NCBI RefSeq assembly: GCF_947172395.1
Contig: NC_069102.1
Span: forward strand, 5,982,442 to 6,046,441
Direction of reading: 5' to 3'
Source: Bicyclus anynana
Lineage: Eukaryota > Arthropoda > Insecta > Lepidoptera > Nymphalidae
Length of the DNA stretch: 64,000 nucleotides
Positions within the stretch are counted from its first letter, which is position 1. Every line of letters begins with the position of its first letter. The notes beneath the pieces are model-generated. The model did no database searches and was not told where the DNA came from. It saw only the letters and a list, made by a program, of their open reading frames with translations. Both the position numbers and the translations under genes were made by a program. This document shows positions 22,099-31,877 of this stretch, piece after piece.

Positions 22099-22325
22099 AC
22101 GGCCTCCGTGGCGCAGTGGTACGCGCGGTGGACTTACAAGACGGAGGTCCTGGGTTCGATCCCCGGCTGTGCTGATTGAGGTTTTCTTATTTGGTCCAGG
22201 TCCAGTTTGGTGTGAGGCTCATTTTGTCTGTAACGACACGTGTCTGGCACGCTAAATGTCTGTAGATATAAACGGTCCTTTACTCGTGCCTTGGAAAGCA
22301 CGTTAAGGTCCCGGTCATTATCATT
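22099..22325 (+). mobile_element. SINE A copy, tRNA-derived head
   Basis: Head GGCCTCCGTGGCGCAGTGGT (A box) and GGGTTCGATCCCCGGC (B box). The body here differs from other A copies after the head. Confidence 0.75.
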
Positions 22326-22459
22326 AAAATCTGATAATGGTCTTTAATGAATTTGACAATGTTAATAATGAATATTAAAAGTTTTTATAACTTTTTTTTA
22401 ATGTTTGTTTAATTAGCACATTCAAATTAGGCTGTGATATTATTTTAACTATTGTACTA

Positions 22460-22616
22460 GAAAGCGCAGAGTTGGTCGACCTCCCACCGGATGGACAGAC
22501 GACATCAAGCGAGTCGCAGGTATTCGCTGGATGCAGGCGGCTCAGTATCGTGATGTTTCGGAATCTCTACAAAAGGCCTATGTCCTGCAGTGGACGTCCA
22601 TCGGGTGATACGATGA
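22460..22616 (+). mobile_element. RTE LINE 3'-end fragment
   Basis: Matches 47370-47515 of the intact element (segments for DDIKRVAGIRWMQ) and ends in a GATGATGAT tail. Confidence 0.82.
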
Positions 22617-22896
22617 TGATGATTATTATTTTAATTATTGTGGCCGTGCCGTTATCATGATGAGAAATTGACATATGTCAACCAATGGCGATAGAGTAGC
22701 CCTAGTCCTAATTCTTTAGTCCCAACGCAACGAAAGATACAGCGACATTTCCGTTTGCGCTACTATTAGTTGAGATTTTTTCTATTTCTCTTCACAAGAT
22801 ATCTAGAGCTCGTGCGTTAACCTGGCTCGAATGTTTGTACTATGTTTGTATGGATTTATGGTAGCCAGAGGGCCTAGTGGCAGTTTGATACTTTTG
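22617..22896. other. No gene; small shared repeat
   Basis: A segment near 22806-22870 (GAGCTCGTGCG, then TGGCTCGAATG) recurs at 60975-61070. Nothing coding. Confidence 0.4.
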
Positions 22897-23205
22897 ACGG
22901 CCTCCGTGGCGCAGTGGTATGCGCGGTAGATTTATAAGACGGAGGTCCTGGGTTCGATCCCCGGCTGAGCCGTTTGAGGTTAATTGGTTCAGGTCTGGCT
23001 GGTGGGAGGCTTCGGCCGTGGCTAGTTACCACCCTACTGGCAAAGACATACCGCCAAGCGATTTAGCGTTCTGGTACGATGCCGTGTAGAAACCGATAGG
23101 AGTGTGGGTTTTTATCCTCCTCCTGACAAATTAGCCCGCTTCCATCTTAGATTGCATCACTTACCATCAGGTGAGATTGTAGTCAAGGGCTAACTTGTAA
23201 AGAAA
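22897..23205 (+). mobile_element. SINE A copy, full length
   Basis: tRNA-like head with CGTGGCGCAGTGGTATGCGC and GGTTCGATCCCCGG, body with GTAGAAACCG and CCATCAGGTGAGATTGTAG, tail AACTTGTAAAG. Confidence 0.82.
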
Positions 23206-23224
23206 AACATAACGATCACGTTGA

Positions 23225-23313
23225 CGTAAACGCGAATTTCTAAGGAATTGAAACAGTGCCATCTAGTGGCACTACTGCTCAACTGTTTCAATTCCATATA
23301 AATTCGCATTTAC
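23225..23313. repeat. Foldback, about 30-bp arms
   Basis: GTAAACGCGAATTTC and GGAATTGAAACAGT on the left pair with ACTGTTTCAATTCC and AAATTCGCATTTAC on the right. The loop contains CCATCTAGTGGCACT. Confidence 0.75.
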
Positions 23314-23324
23314 ACTATAGTAAC

Positions 23325-23745
23325 AGTATAAAGACAGAGACTTGGTCGCTAACTATGGGCCTGATAAGAAGGCTCAGAGTCACACAGCGGGCGATGGAAC
23401 GAGCTATGTTAGGAGTATCTCTGCGTGATCGAATCATAAATGAGGAGATCCGCAGAAGAATCAAAGTCACAGACATAGCTCAACGAGTTGCGAAGCTGAA
23501 GTGCCAATGGGTGGGGCACATAGTTCGAAGCGCCGATGGACGTTGGGGTCCCAAAGTGCTGGAATGGCGACCCCGCACTAGTAAGCGCAGTGTTGGCCGA
23601 CCCTCCACCAGGTGGACTGACGACATCAAGCGAGTCGCAGGGATTCGCTGGATGCAGATAGCTCAGTATCGTGATGTTTGGAAGTCCCTACAAAAGGCCT
23701 ATGTCCTGCAGTGGACGTCCATCGGCTGATATGATGATGATGATG
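23325..23745 (+). mobile_element. RTE LINE 3' fragment with one open frame
   Basis: Matches 47120-47530 closely. It encodes the C-terminal region (WSLTMGLIRRLRVTQRAMER through DDIKRVAGIRWMQ) in a 157-codon frame and ends in a (TGA)n tail. It is a 5'-truncated copy and relatively recent by its high similarity. Confidence 0.88.
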
Positions 23746-24009
23746 ATGAACAGTATAAAAATATTGAAAAGTCCCACTAGGCACACAGGTTTCAAGTTAA
23801 TGCGCACGGGCTATATTAAGCTATAAGTCATTTGCTCGCATGTTAAGGTTACGGGTGAACGATCAGTTTAATTTGTTTGTGAGTTTTAACTAAAAACATA
23901 GAAAACAAACGTTAACTTTATAACAATGTTTATTTTAACACATTAAAATTAGGCTGTGGCTGTTTTTCGTCACATGAACGATCAGCTGTTATGTTCAGTT
24001 GGTGTGTAT
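23746..24009. other. 3' flank of copy 6
   Basis: A minus-strand AATAAA at 23929-23934 is the likely poly(A) signal of copy 6. Nothing else. Confidence 0.5.
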
Positions 24010-25369
24010 TTAGTAGTAGACTGCTGGGTCGGGAAGGAAGTCATCCTCAACGTGGTCGACAACTTGCACAAGTGATCCTTCGTCGTTGTGGTCGACAACA
24101 ACGACGGGTGTGGGTTCGATTTCATCGTCGACAAACTGGATAGGTGTGGGTTCGATTTCGTCGAACTGTTGTGGTTCAGTGTTCACGTTGATGACAATGT
24201 TCACAGTTGGTCCGCCGGGGACGTTGACGGTGATGGGCTCATCAGCTTCAGGGAGGGCGGGGAAGTTGATGAGTTCGGGGACTTCTTCATCAATTGCTTG
24301 GTTGTCTTCAACGATGACGGGAGCTATAACGAAAGGATATAGTGAATTTACGTAGAATTTGGGATACAATTCATCAAAACTAATAATTGGATAAATTCTC
24401 CATAGCTTCATGGTAAACGCTGGAATCACGCGCAGAGGTCGTTGGTTCGATCCCCGCCTACTAGACAATCGTACGATGACTCAGATCAAATTGGTTTGAG
24501 TACGATCGTAAAGACTTATTAGAAGGTGTACAGTCTTTTTCGATTAATTGGAAGAGAGGAGGAATATTGGTTTTATTTACAAAATTATGGAATATTCTTT
24601 GAAAATTACATACATGCACATAGAATTATTTTCATGAAAGAAGTCCCGCGGTTAAAACGTGAACTAAACTTGACAGCGCCTTACACAAATGACAATTAGA
24701 GCGCCATTTCCAAATGACAGAGAACGCCATTAAGACATTAGCGCCGCGTGTGGGACTTCTTTCATGAAAAGGACTTTACGTACTTTCAAGTTGGAATGTA
24801 TCACTTGCTTTTTTATTCACGAGATTCTTAAAAGGTAAATTTAATCGATAACTCAGACAGGCACTGCATATCTTTTTTATTGTTAACATCTGTTATGTTA
24901 ACAAGTATTCCTTTCATACTTGTTAACATCTGTTTCTATACTATATATTTTTGCTACATAGTAGCCTATATTTTGTTCCAAATTTCAATACATCTCAATA
25001 TTAAAATTTATCATAAATGGATTAACAGTTTAGCCGTGAAAAGCCAGTCAGATAGGGACGGACTTATCTTGAGATATAAAATTAGTCATGATCATAGTAA
25101 GGACATGCTGGCCTCCTATCCACTATTTTGGTCTATATTATCAACTATTAAAATGAACATCAAATCAACTGACAAAATGCCATCTACCTGCTCTATGATA
25201 TCGTATATGTCAACTAGCTTATGTCACAGATAATGGTCGATGTTTGTTTTGAAAGACATTAATCAATTAATAATAATTAATTTCGATAATATCAATTTAT
25301 AAAGTACGTACCAGGTTGAAGAGCCGCGGTTGCGGCAACCAAAGCGGCGAGCACTACGATGAATTTCAT
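24010..25369 (-). CDS. Secreted acidic protein without 12-residue repeats, copy 6 (spliced)
   Basis: I read two coding exons: 25369-25312 (58 nt, ATG directly after acceptor tttctag) and 24323-24010 (314 nt, acceptor gttatag), donor GTACGT, phase 1, total 123 residues. Exon one gives signal peptide MKFIVVLAALVAATAALQP; the join makes one Ala codon. Exon two has EEVPELINFPALPE, the motif PGGPTVNIVINVN, PQQFDEIEPTP, a second EIEPTPVVVV, and the end FLPDPAVYY. It has no SVGP unit, and the mature part has no Lys, Arg or Cys. The motif region and PQQFDEIEPTP are shared with copy 7, so it looks like a relative that lost, or never gained, the repeat array. Of the eight copies, only this one splits the signal peptide from the rest. 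The single-exon frame upstream of 24323 is intron. Confidence 0.87.
24405..24600 (+). mobile_element. SINE C copy in the coding intron of copy 6
   Basis: B-box GGTTCGATCCCCGCC and body end GGAGGAATATTGG match 6235-6410. Confidence 0.65.
24633..24766. mobile_element. 134-bp MITE in the coding intron of copy 6
   Basis: Perfect 15-bp terminal inverted repeats CATGAAAGAAGTCCC and GGGACTTCTTTCATG. The interior has repeated GCGCC motifs. Confidence 0.82.
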
Positions 25370-25424
25370 CTAGAAAAAAAAAAATTCATTTAAGTAACTA
25401 AAAATCTAAACTTTAATCAAACAT

Positions 25425-25617
25425 AGATACTAGCAGATGCGGTTTCATCCGCGTGGTTCTTGTTCCCGTAGGGATACGGAGATAAAATATAGCCTATAGC
25501 ACTCAGGGATAGTGTAGCTTCCCAACAGTGAAAGAATTTTCAAATCGGTTCAGTATTTTCAATGCAAACAAACTATCACATATGTCCTCTTTATAATATT
25601 AATATCGATAAGCAACA
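25425..25617 (+). repeat. GCGGACGCC-type lepidopteran repeat
   Basis: TACTAGCAGATGCGGTTTCA to CCTCTTTATAATATTAATAT, the same end structure as 60.28-60.62 kb. Inside the 5' UTR intron of copy 6 (25370-26369). Confidence 0.7.
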
Positions 25618-25976
25618 TCATAATTATCAGCCTGCCATTCTGAAATAACTCTTTTTCTTGTCATACTGAAATGAAAACTCAAGTGGCAAGAATAAAACAA
25701 ATAATATTTACCTAAATACATAATTTATAATTTAGTAGATATTTACAAGTAAGTACAAACGCATTCAAAAAAGTTATAAAGTTAAAATTGCCGCGTGGCA
25801 CAAAGACCTTGCTTTCTTTCTGTATCCAGGGACATGGGTCCGATTCCCACAAATGAAAAATAATTGTGTGATGAGAGTGGGATTTATATAAACTCGAAAA
25901 TTATAAGTATGTATGTACCTATATATAATTAATAATAATTATCTGTTATGTATATTCATCAGTTATTTTACTATAG

Positions 25977-26137
25977 TACGATTATTAATTCCAGTCAGTA
26001 AAATGACAAGTGCAACTGTCACTGAAATGTTATTTTACTAGTTTTAGTGGTTTTAGTGACAGTTGTATTTACTAGTAAAATGTCATTTCAGTGACAGTTG
26101 CACTTGTCATTTTACTGACTGGAATTAATGATCGTAC
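25977..26137. mobile_element. 161-bp foldback MITE
   Basis: Arms of about 54 bp beginning GTACGATTATTAATTCCAGT and containing AAAATGACAAGTGCAACTG pair almost perfectly. The centre repeats TTTTAGTGG. Located in the 5' UTR intron of copy 6. Confidence 0.88.
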
Positions 26138-26369
26138 TTTAACTACCCATACGATAAGCTGACGTTTATTTTTGGGGCTAGATGTCAAACTCAAAGTCAA
26201 AATTCATTTATTTCAAATAGGCTTAGTTTACAAGCTCTTTTGAAAAGTCAGGTAATAATATTAGACTTAATGATGATGTGTATTGTCCAAATTTATTTAT
26301 TTATTAAAATTATAGTATTTTACTGGATTATTATAAAACAGGAATATGGAAAATAATAAACAGACTTAC

Positions 26370-26503
26370 GTTTTACTTTTGGATTTAGCGTCCACAAACA
26401 ATGCTATAGAATTTATTGGTCGATTTATATATCGGTACAGTTATCACAAAAAGCCGAATTATGTCGATTTAACGGTTTTAATTTACAGCTATTCTTAAAT
26501 AGG
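26370..26503 (-). promoter_or_regulatory. Promoter and non-coding exon 1 of copy 6
   Basis: On the minus strand CCTATTTAAGAATAGCTGTA (26503 end), TGATAA (plus 26441-26446), TATATAAAT (plus 26423-26431, 14 nt after the GATA G) and exon 1 ending AAAAC at 26370 before GTAAGTCTG. Closely parallels copy 7. Confidence 0.7.
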
Positions 26504-27837
26504 CTAAACACATCAACATATATCAAGTTTTGACACGAGTAATTACAAATTGCTTACGTAATAAGCGTGCTTTACGTATAATTATGGTAAAAGACCCGTG
26601 ACGCTATATTTTTTTATTTTTTTCTTAACCGACTTCAATAATAGGAGGAGGTTCTCAATTCGACGCGTATGTTTTGTTTTTATTTTTTTTTATCTCATAA
26701 TGTTAATTTATTATCCAATTTTGATTTTTTTTTATTTGTAAGAGTACTTACCTAACTATACTTCCAGTATGAAAATCAGTTTAGTAATTATAAAATAATT
26801 ATGTTAAAATCAAAATAACTGAATTACGTCTTTGAAGTCGGATCCATTTTTGTATTAAAAATATTATTATTCTTTACAAGTAGCCCTTACCTCACCTGAT
26901 AGTAAATGTGATCTATTATTGCCAACCCATTCAGTAGATTAGATAAAAGAAAGAATAAATAGTTAAATAATAATGATCGATGGGGAGAAAACTACAGTTT
27001 TTAAGTTTTTATTAGGTAATTACCTACTTCGACGCTCTTTACTTACCCCTGCAAGAAATCGTCAGAAAAATTAGTTTTGTTAATCCAGCGTTATTTCCTG
27101 AAAAAAAATCAAGCTTGTAGAACTAGAAATCTGTATATATTATACTTCCGTTTCCTTTATTTTCGGCCAAATTACATGTACAAAATAAAAATTAAAAACC
27201 TATAAAAATATGTTACTGAGATTTTATTATGACGAATAAAACAAACAGACAAATTAATAATATTCTAACCGGTAAAAAATAGTTACAGTTCGAAAAATTC
27301 ATATTTATTTCACAAAAAATGAAAAAAAATCCATTTAATACCCGGCTTCATTCAATTTAGTAGATACAGATAGTAATAGATAAAGTCTAGTAAAGGCCTC
27401 GTGAAATATGTGTTTAGGGTACCGTACTTTAAAATGAATAAAAACTAATTACAAAAAACCTAAACCTAAATTACAAAAAAAAAAGTAAACATCATGATTG
27501 CAAAAAATCTGTGTTAATTTTGTCAAAATAATATTTTACATATTCAAAAACTTTCATGTGAATATCTCATCATTGTAATGTGTAAAAAAATTATAGCAAA
27601 TTATTATATATAATCTACGTTAATAATTGTGTCAATAGTTCCTACTTGGATATTTTTTGAAAAACTTGGTGTTGCTTTATAATAAATTGAAAGAAAAATG
27701 TATTTTTTGAAGTTATTTTTCTCATTTTTCACATACGTGATTTAAATTTTGCAAAGACGATATTTACCAACTGTTTTTTTTTTTTGGAATCTTTGCCAGC
27801 CAACGACGAAAGTTAGTGACATCTTGATATACTTACT
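26504..27837. other. No gene; AT-rich with repeat scraps
   Basis: At 26625-26660 there is a TAACCGACTTC...GGAGGAGGTTCT start like the large repeats at 31.9 and 57.5 kb. At 26873-26935 there is a reverse SINE A tail. The remainder is AT-rich without recognised features. Confidence 0.45.
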
Positions 27838-28210
27838 GGGTGTCCCGTAAATAGTACGACACTCTCTAAAATAACGCAATGTTATATATGGTAGCCGTAC
27901 GGTTTTTAAGTTATATATTGATTTTTGTACAAAATACAAAATCCCTCCTTCAGTGCAGTTTAGTCATACCATCTACTGAAAGCATTGATTTTATACTTAG
28001 TGATTATTTTTGAATAGTTGCTTCAAATAATGAATTTTTTTATGTTAAACAATTTTTTTTGTATGTACTTTTACAGTTAAGTAACAGCACATGGTATGAC
28101 TAAGCTGCACTGTACTGCACCGAACTGCAGGTAGGGGTAGTAATTTTTTACAAAAATTTTGTACAAAAATCAATATAACTTAAAAACCATACATTTTCGG
28201 CAGACATAAT
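27838..28210. mobile_element. Foldback element
   Basis: TTTTTAAGTTATAT...GATTTTTGTACAAAA near 27900-27935 pairs with the reverse near 28158-28200, and inner AGTGCAGTTTAGTCATACCA pairs with TGGTATGACTAAGCTGCACT. The left end GGGTGTCCCGTAAATA also occurs near 11.29 kb. Confidence 0.65.
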
Positions 28211-28221
28211 ATATATAATAT

Positions 28222-28450
28222 GTTACCGTCAAATTGTAAAATAAGTTAGTTTATAATCTCACTCGCGATATTGTAATCTGTCGTTATATTGTGAACTGAA
28301 CATACTGATTACAATATAACTTGTTATTTTTCAGTATATCATCTATCGAAGTGAAAAGGCTAAATTGCAATCTTAAAACGTCAACTGTCCGAACTTGCCC
28401 CTGATTGGTCGGCCTTACAGCAATCTGTTCTGTGTCCATAGAGTTAGGAA
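28222..28450 (+). repeat. Element Y, one end
   Basis: TGTTACCGTCAAATTGTAAA through TACTGATTACAATATAAC matches 48.52 and 54.92 kb. Bases 28380-28450 recur inverted at about 48910-48985. Confidence 0.65.
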
Positions 28451-28631
28451 GTCAAATAAAATACTTCAAGAATTGTGTCATCACGTATTTATTTACTATT
28501 TATTATACCCAAAAACTGACCTAAGTGCTCGGCAGGTTATGCCAGTCTTTACAAAAATACGTAATCTACAAAAAATTCAAAATCTACAAAAAACAAACCT
28601 GACTTGGAGTTATTATCTCAGAAAAACTACT

Positions 28632-28758
28632 TATTAAAATAAGTTGTTTGATTTGTATAGGTAGGTACCTATCGAAAAATTATTATCGTTTGATAATTAT
28701 TTATTAAACTGAATTAGCGATGACGATTTACAGCCATGATTAAATAGCTAAATACCCA
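28632..28758 (-). promoter_or_regulatory. Decayed family promoter block with no gene attached
   Basis: On the minus strand it contains CTATTTAATCATGGCTGTAA, nearly identical to the block upstream of copy 7, then GATAATAAT and a TATACAAATC in place of the TATATAAATC of copy 7. No coding exon is found downstream. Likely the relic of a lost paralogue. Confidence 0.5.
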
Positions 28759-28765
28759 GTCTGAC

Positions 28766-30018
28766 AAAGGTATTATGTCTACTTATACATGTATATATGA
28801 AATTCATGCATCACATCTTTTGCAAGCAGTCTACTTGCAAAGGCCTGCATTAACCAGATATATTTTATGTTCGTAATTACCTATATTATACCATAGACCA
28901 TAATATTATGGTATACCGTAAATACGGACAGACAGACAGGTAGAAAGACAAAAACTAAAAAATATATTTTTGACTTCAGTATCGATCTTATTACAATGTC
29001 TTCCAACTAAAATTTTCAAAATAATTTCAATGCACCGAATTTGACCATTTAAGTTCAAGGATTTTAATTGAAATATTCCATTTTCAAGTTCAACTACCGT
29101 AGAAATTTTGACCGTTTTTTTTTTATTTTGATAGATAATTTAATTAAGTTAATTAAGTTTTGGACAAGATGGTAGATTCAATTAGTAGCAAATGTGTTCT
29201 ACTTACTGCACCTGTATACATCAATGAGACACACACGTCATACCTCCTGATATCCCGTAAGAAGTAATAAGATATAAAAAAATGCGTTTTTACTTGGTCC
29301 ATTGAATTTTTTACTTGGTCTGAATTGTTGAAACGTCTGTTACCTTACAAGCCAATACAGTTGAAACTCCACAACTATACTTACTTATAGTAAGAACATG
29401 GGCTGACAAACTATTATCTTCCATCTCTTCTCTTCTTTTCTTCTTCTCGGACCAAAGCGCGTTTGGAAACCTCGTAACTTTGATTTTAAGTTTTCGACTT
29501 TACTTACCTTAATCATGACATAACTTGACGTTTCAAAAGTGCTTGAAAACTAAGCCTAATTGAAATAAATGAATTTTGAATTGAATATATTGAAGTAGGG
29601 ATGTCTGGCTATCTCAAGCTTGTTCTAAAAGAGTAAGTGGCAAAAATTATCACATCGTGTGACCAAAGATAACTGAAAAAAGTTGTTTATCACACGAATT
29701 TTGTTTTGTTTATTTTTTCATTTATTGACAAGTTTTTATTTTTTTTCAGTTTCAGTAATTTCGATTATGTCGTTACTTAAACTTTTTATTCTCAGAGCTA
29801 AATGAGGTTCTCCAATAAAAAGAAAGATATTAAAAATTAATGTATTTTATTTAAAATAGTCGGAATTTTGTATCCAAATGAATGTACAATTATTATCACA
29901 AATCTCTAATTGTATGAGTTACTGAGGTAACTGTTAGTTTGTTGTCATAGTGGGTCCCAAATTTTGTAAGGACTTAGTAGTAAATGTAGTAGTAGTAAAA
30001 GTTCCTCATGTAACTGTT
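28766..30018. other. No gene; 3' flank of copy 7
   Basis: AT-rich. A minus-strand AATAAA at 29846-29851 may be the poly(A) signal of copy 7. No repeat identified with confidence. Confidence 0.45.
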
Positions 30019-31305
30019 TTACATTCTGTAGTAAACATCTGCGTCTGGTACGACGTCATCAGAGTCGACGAAATTAACAGGAGTAGGCTCGATTTCATCG
30101 AACTGTTGGGGTGCTACGTTTACGTTGATCTTGATGTTGACAGTTGGACCACCGGGGATATTAACTGTAATAGGTTTGTCTTCAGGGATGGCAGGTAAAT
30201 TAATAGGTGCTCCGTGGTCTGGGATTTCAGGTAAATTAATAGGTGCAGGCACTTCATCATAGAGCTCGGGGTCCCAGACGACGTGTTCATCGACAACAAC
30301 GGGTCCAATGGCTACTGGTTTTCCATCGACAATCACAGGTCCAACAGAAATCGGGCTTTCATCGACGATAGCAGGTCCAACAGAAATGGGGCTTTCTTCT
30401 TCGACGATGGCAGGGCCAACCCAGATGGGGTTCCATTCATCAACAACAACGGGTCCAACGCCGATTGGTTTTTCATCGACGATTACAGGTCCAACAGAAA
30501 TGGGGCTTTCATCGACGATAGCAGGTCCAACAGAAATGGGGCTTTCTTCTTCGACGATAGCAGGGCCAACCCAGATGGGGTTCCATTCATCAACTACAAC
30601 GGGTCCAACGCCGATTGGTTTTTCATCGACGATTACAGGTCCAACAGAAATAGGGCTTTCATCGACGATAGCAGGTCCAACAGAAACTGGGCTTTCTTCT
30701 TCAACGATAGCAGGGCCAACCCAGATGGGGTTCCATTCATCAACTACAACGGGTCCAACGCCGATTGGTTTTTCATCGACAATTGCAGGTCCAACAGAAA
30801 TAGGGCTTTCTTCACCAACAACAACAGGTCCAACGGAGATTGGGTTTTCATCAACAATGACAGGTCCTACAGAAATTGGGCTTTCTTCTTCAACGATGGC
30901 AGGGCCAACCCAGATGGGGTTCCATTCATCAACTACAACTGGTCCAACGCCGATTGGTTTTTCATCGACGATTACAGGTCCAACAGAAATAGGGCTTTCA
31001 TCGACGATAGCAGGTCCAACAGAAATTGGGCTTTCTTCTTCAACGATGGCAGGGCCGACCCAGATGGGGTTCCACTCATCAACTACAACGGGTCCAACGC
31101 CGATTGGTTTTTCATCGACGATTGCAGGTCCAACAGAAATGGGACTTTCATCGACGATAGCAGGTCCAACAGAGATTGGGCTGCCTGGTCTTATTTTATT
31201 AATAATAGCTTCTAGAAGACCCAAGATACGTTGCTCAGTCTCGGATGCAGTCGGCGCGGCTGTGGCCGCTACTGCGAAAACCGCTAGCACTAGAATAATC
31301 TTCAT
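30019..31305 (-). CDS. Secreted 12-residue-repeat protein with a 50-residue super-repeat, copy 7
   Basis: A predicted 428-residue secreted protein; function unknown. ATG at 31305 directly follows acceptor ttttgcag; signal peptide MKIILVLAVFAVAATA. Then comes a helical module (SETEQRILGLLEAIINKIRP) and 24 units of 12-13 residues. Most are organised in a 50-residue super-repeat of four unit types: DESPISVGP, DEKPIGVGP, DEWNPIWVGP and EEESPISVGP. The WNPIWVGP unit occurs five times, spaced 150 nt except for one 189-nt interval. The C-terminal part has INLPEIP and INLPAIP, the motif PGGPTVNIKINVN, PQQFDEIEPTP and the end DADVYYRM, like copy 6. No Cys; most Lys are in KP pairs. Intron 31306-31539 (234 bp). 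The long plus-strand frames over the array are shadows. Confidence 0.88.
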   Translation of the reverse strand: MKIILVLAVFAVAATAAPTASETEQRILGLLEAIINKIRPGSPISVGPAIVDESPISVGPAIVDEKPIGVGPVVVDEWNPIWVGPAIVEEESPISVGPAIVDESPISVGPVIVDEKPIGVGPVVVDEWNPIWVGPAIVEEESPISVGPVIVDENPISVGPVVVGEESPISVGPAIVDEKPIGVGPVVVDEWNPIWVGPAIVEEESPVSVGPAIVDESPISVGPVIVDEKPIGVGPVVVDEWNPIWVGPAIVEEESPISVGPAIVDESPISVGPVIVDEKPIGVGPVVVDEWNPIWVGPAIVEEESPISVGPAIVDESPISVGPVIVDGKPVAIGPVVVDEHVVWDPELYDEVPAPINLPEIPDHGAPINLPAIPEDKPITVNIPGGPTVNIKINVNVAPQQFDEIEPTPVNFVDSDDVVPDADVYYRM

Positions 31306-31539
31306 CTGCAAAACCAAACCGAAAATATTCATAAATAAACACACTTATCAACCGATTATTATTATTATTCATTATAATACAAAAAGATAAAAGAATAATA
31401 ACGAAGATACTCGTTATTAATAATTTAATTTATTATTAATTAAAAAAGCTTGTACAACACTATTAGGTATGTGAGATATTTTATTCAAATATTATATTTT
31501 CAAAAAATATTTAATTTAATTCATTTCAACTCAACTTAC

Positions 31540-31673
31540 GTTGTTTTTGTGCAAGTTCTCGGTAGCACTGCTAATTAAATCAATTTATATGATTTATATA
31601 TCGCATTATTATCACCAATTGAATATAGATACTTTAGAAAAATGTTTTAATTTACAACCATGATTAAATAGGA
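31540..31673 (-). promoter_or_regulatory. Promoter and non-coding exon 1 of copy 7
   Basis: On the minus strand CCTATTTAATCATGGTTGTA, TGATAA (plus 31609-31614), TATATAAAT (plus 31592-31600, 13 nt after the GATA G) and exon 1 ending ACAAC at 31540 before GTAAGTTGAG. Splicing restores ACAACATG. Confidence 0.72.
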
Positions 31674-31877
31674 TGAATGTTATCTAAGTGGTGAAATATT
31701 AACCAAAATGTATTTTTCCTCAACAACTAGTAGCTATTATGATTTATGAAACTAGTAAATATAAATGTTACCGAAAATCTGTATAATCTGATAGTCTTTA
31801 AAACGCCTAAACAATGTATAGAATACCAAAAACGTATTACAAAAATGATTACATATCGACGTGAAAGTGTTATTTTT

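Noticed and set aside
22099..22175. Possible tRNA genes at SINE heads (also 22897, 34321, 62786, 6238, 21910)
   Set aside because: A and B boxes are present but the arms do not fold as tRNA by eye, and the same sequences recur with SINE bodies.
24324..24468. Upstream part of the copy 6 single-exon frame (starting MSSRRGSNQRP)
   Set aside because: It reads into intron and a SINE; splicing to the signal-peptide exon gives a better protein that matches the family.
30308..31390. Long plus-strand frames opposite copy 7 (310 and 360 codons)
   Set aside because: The repeat unit is a multiple of three without stops in other frames, so shadows stay open. No signal peptide or promoter fits them; the minus frame has both.
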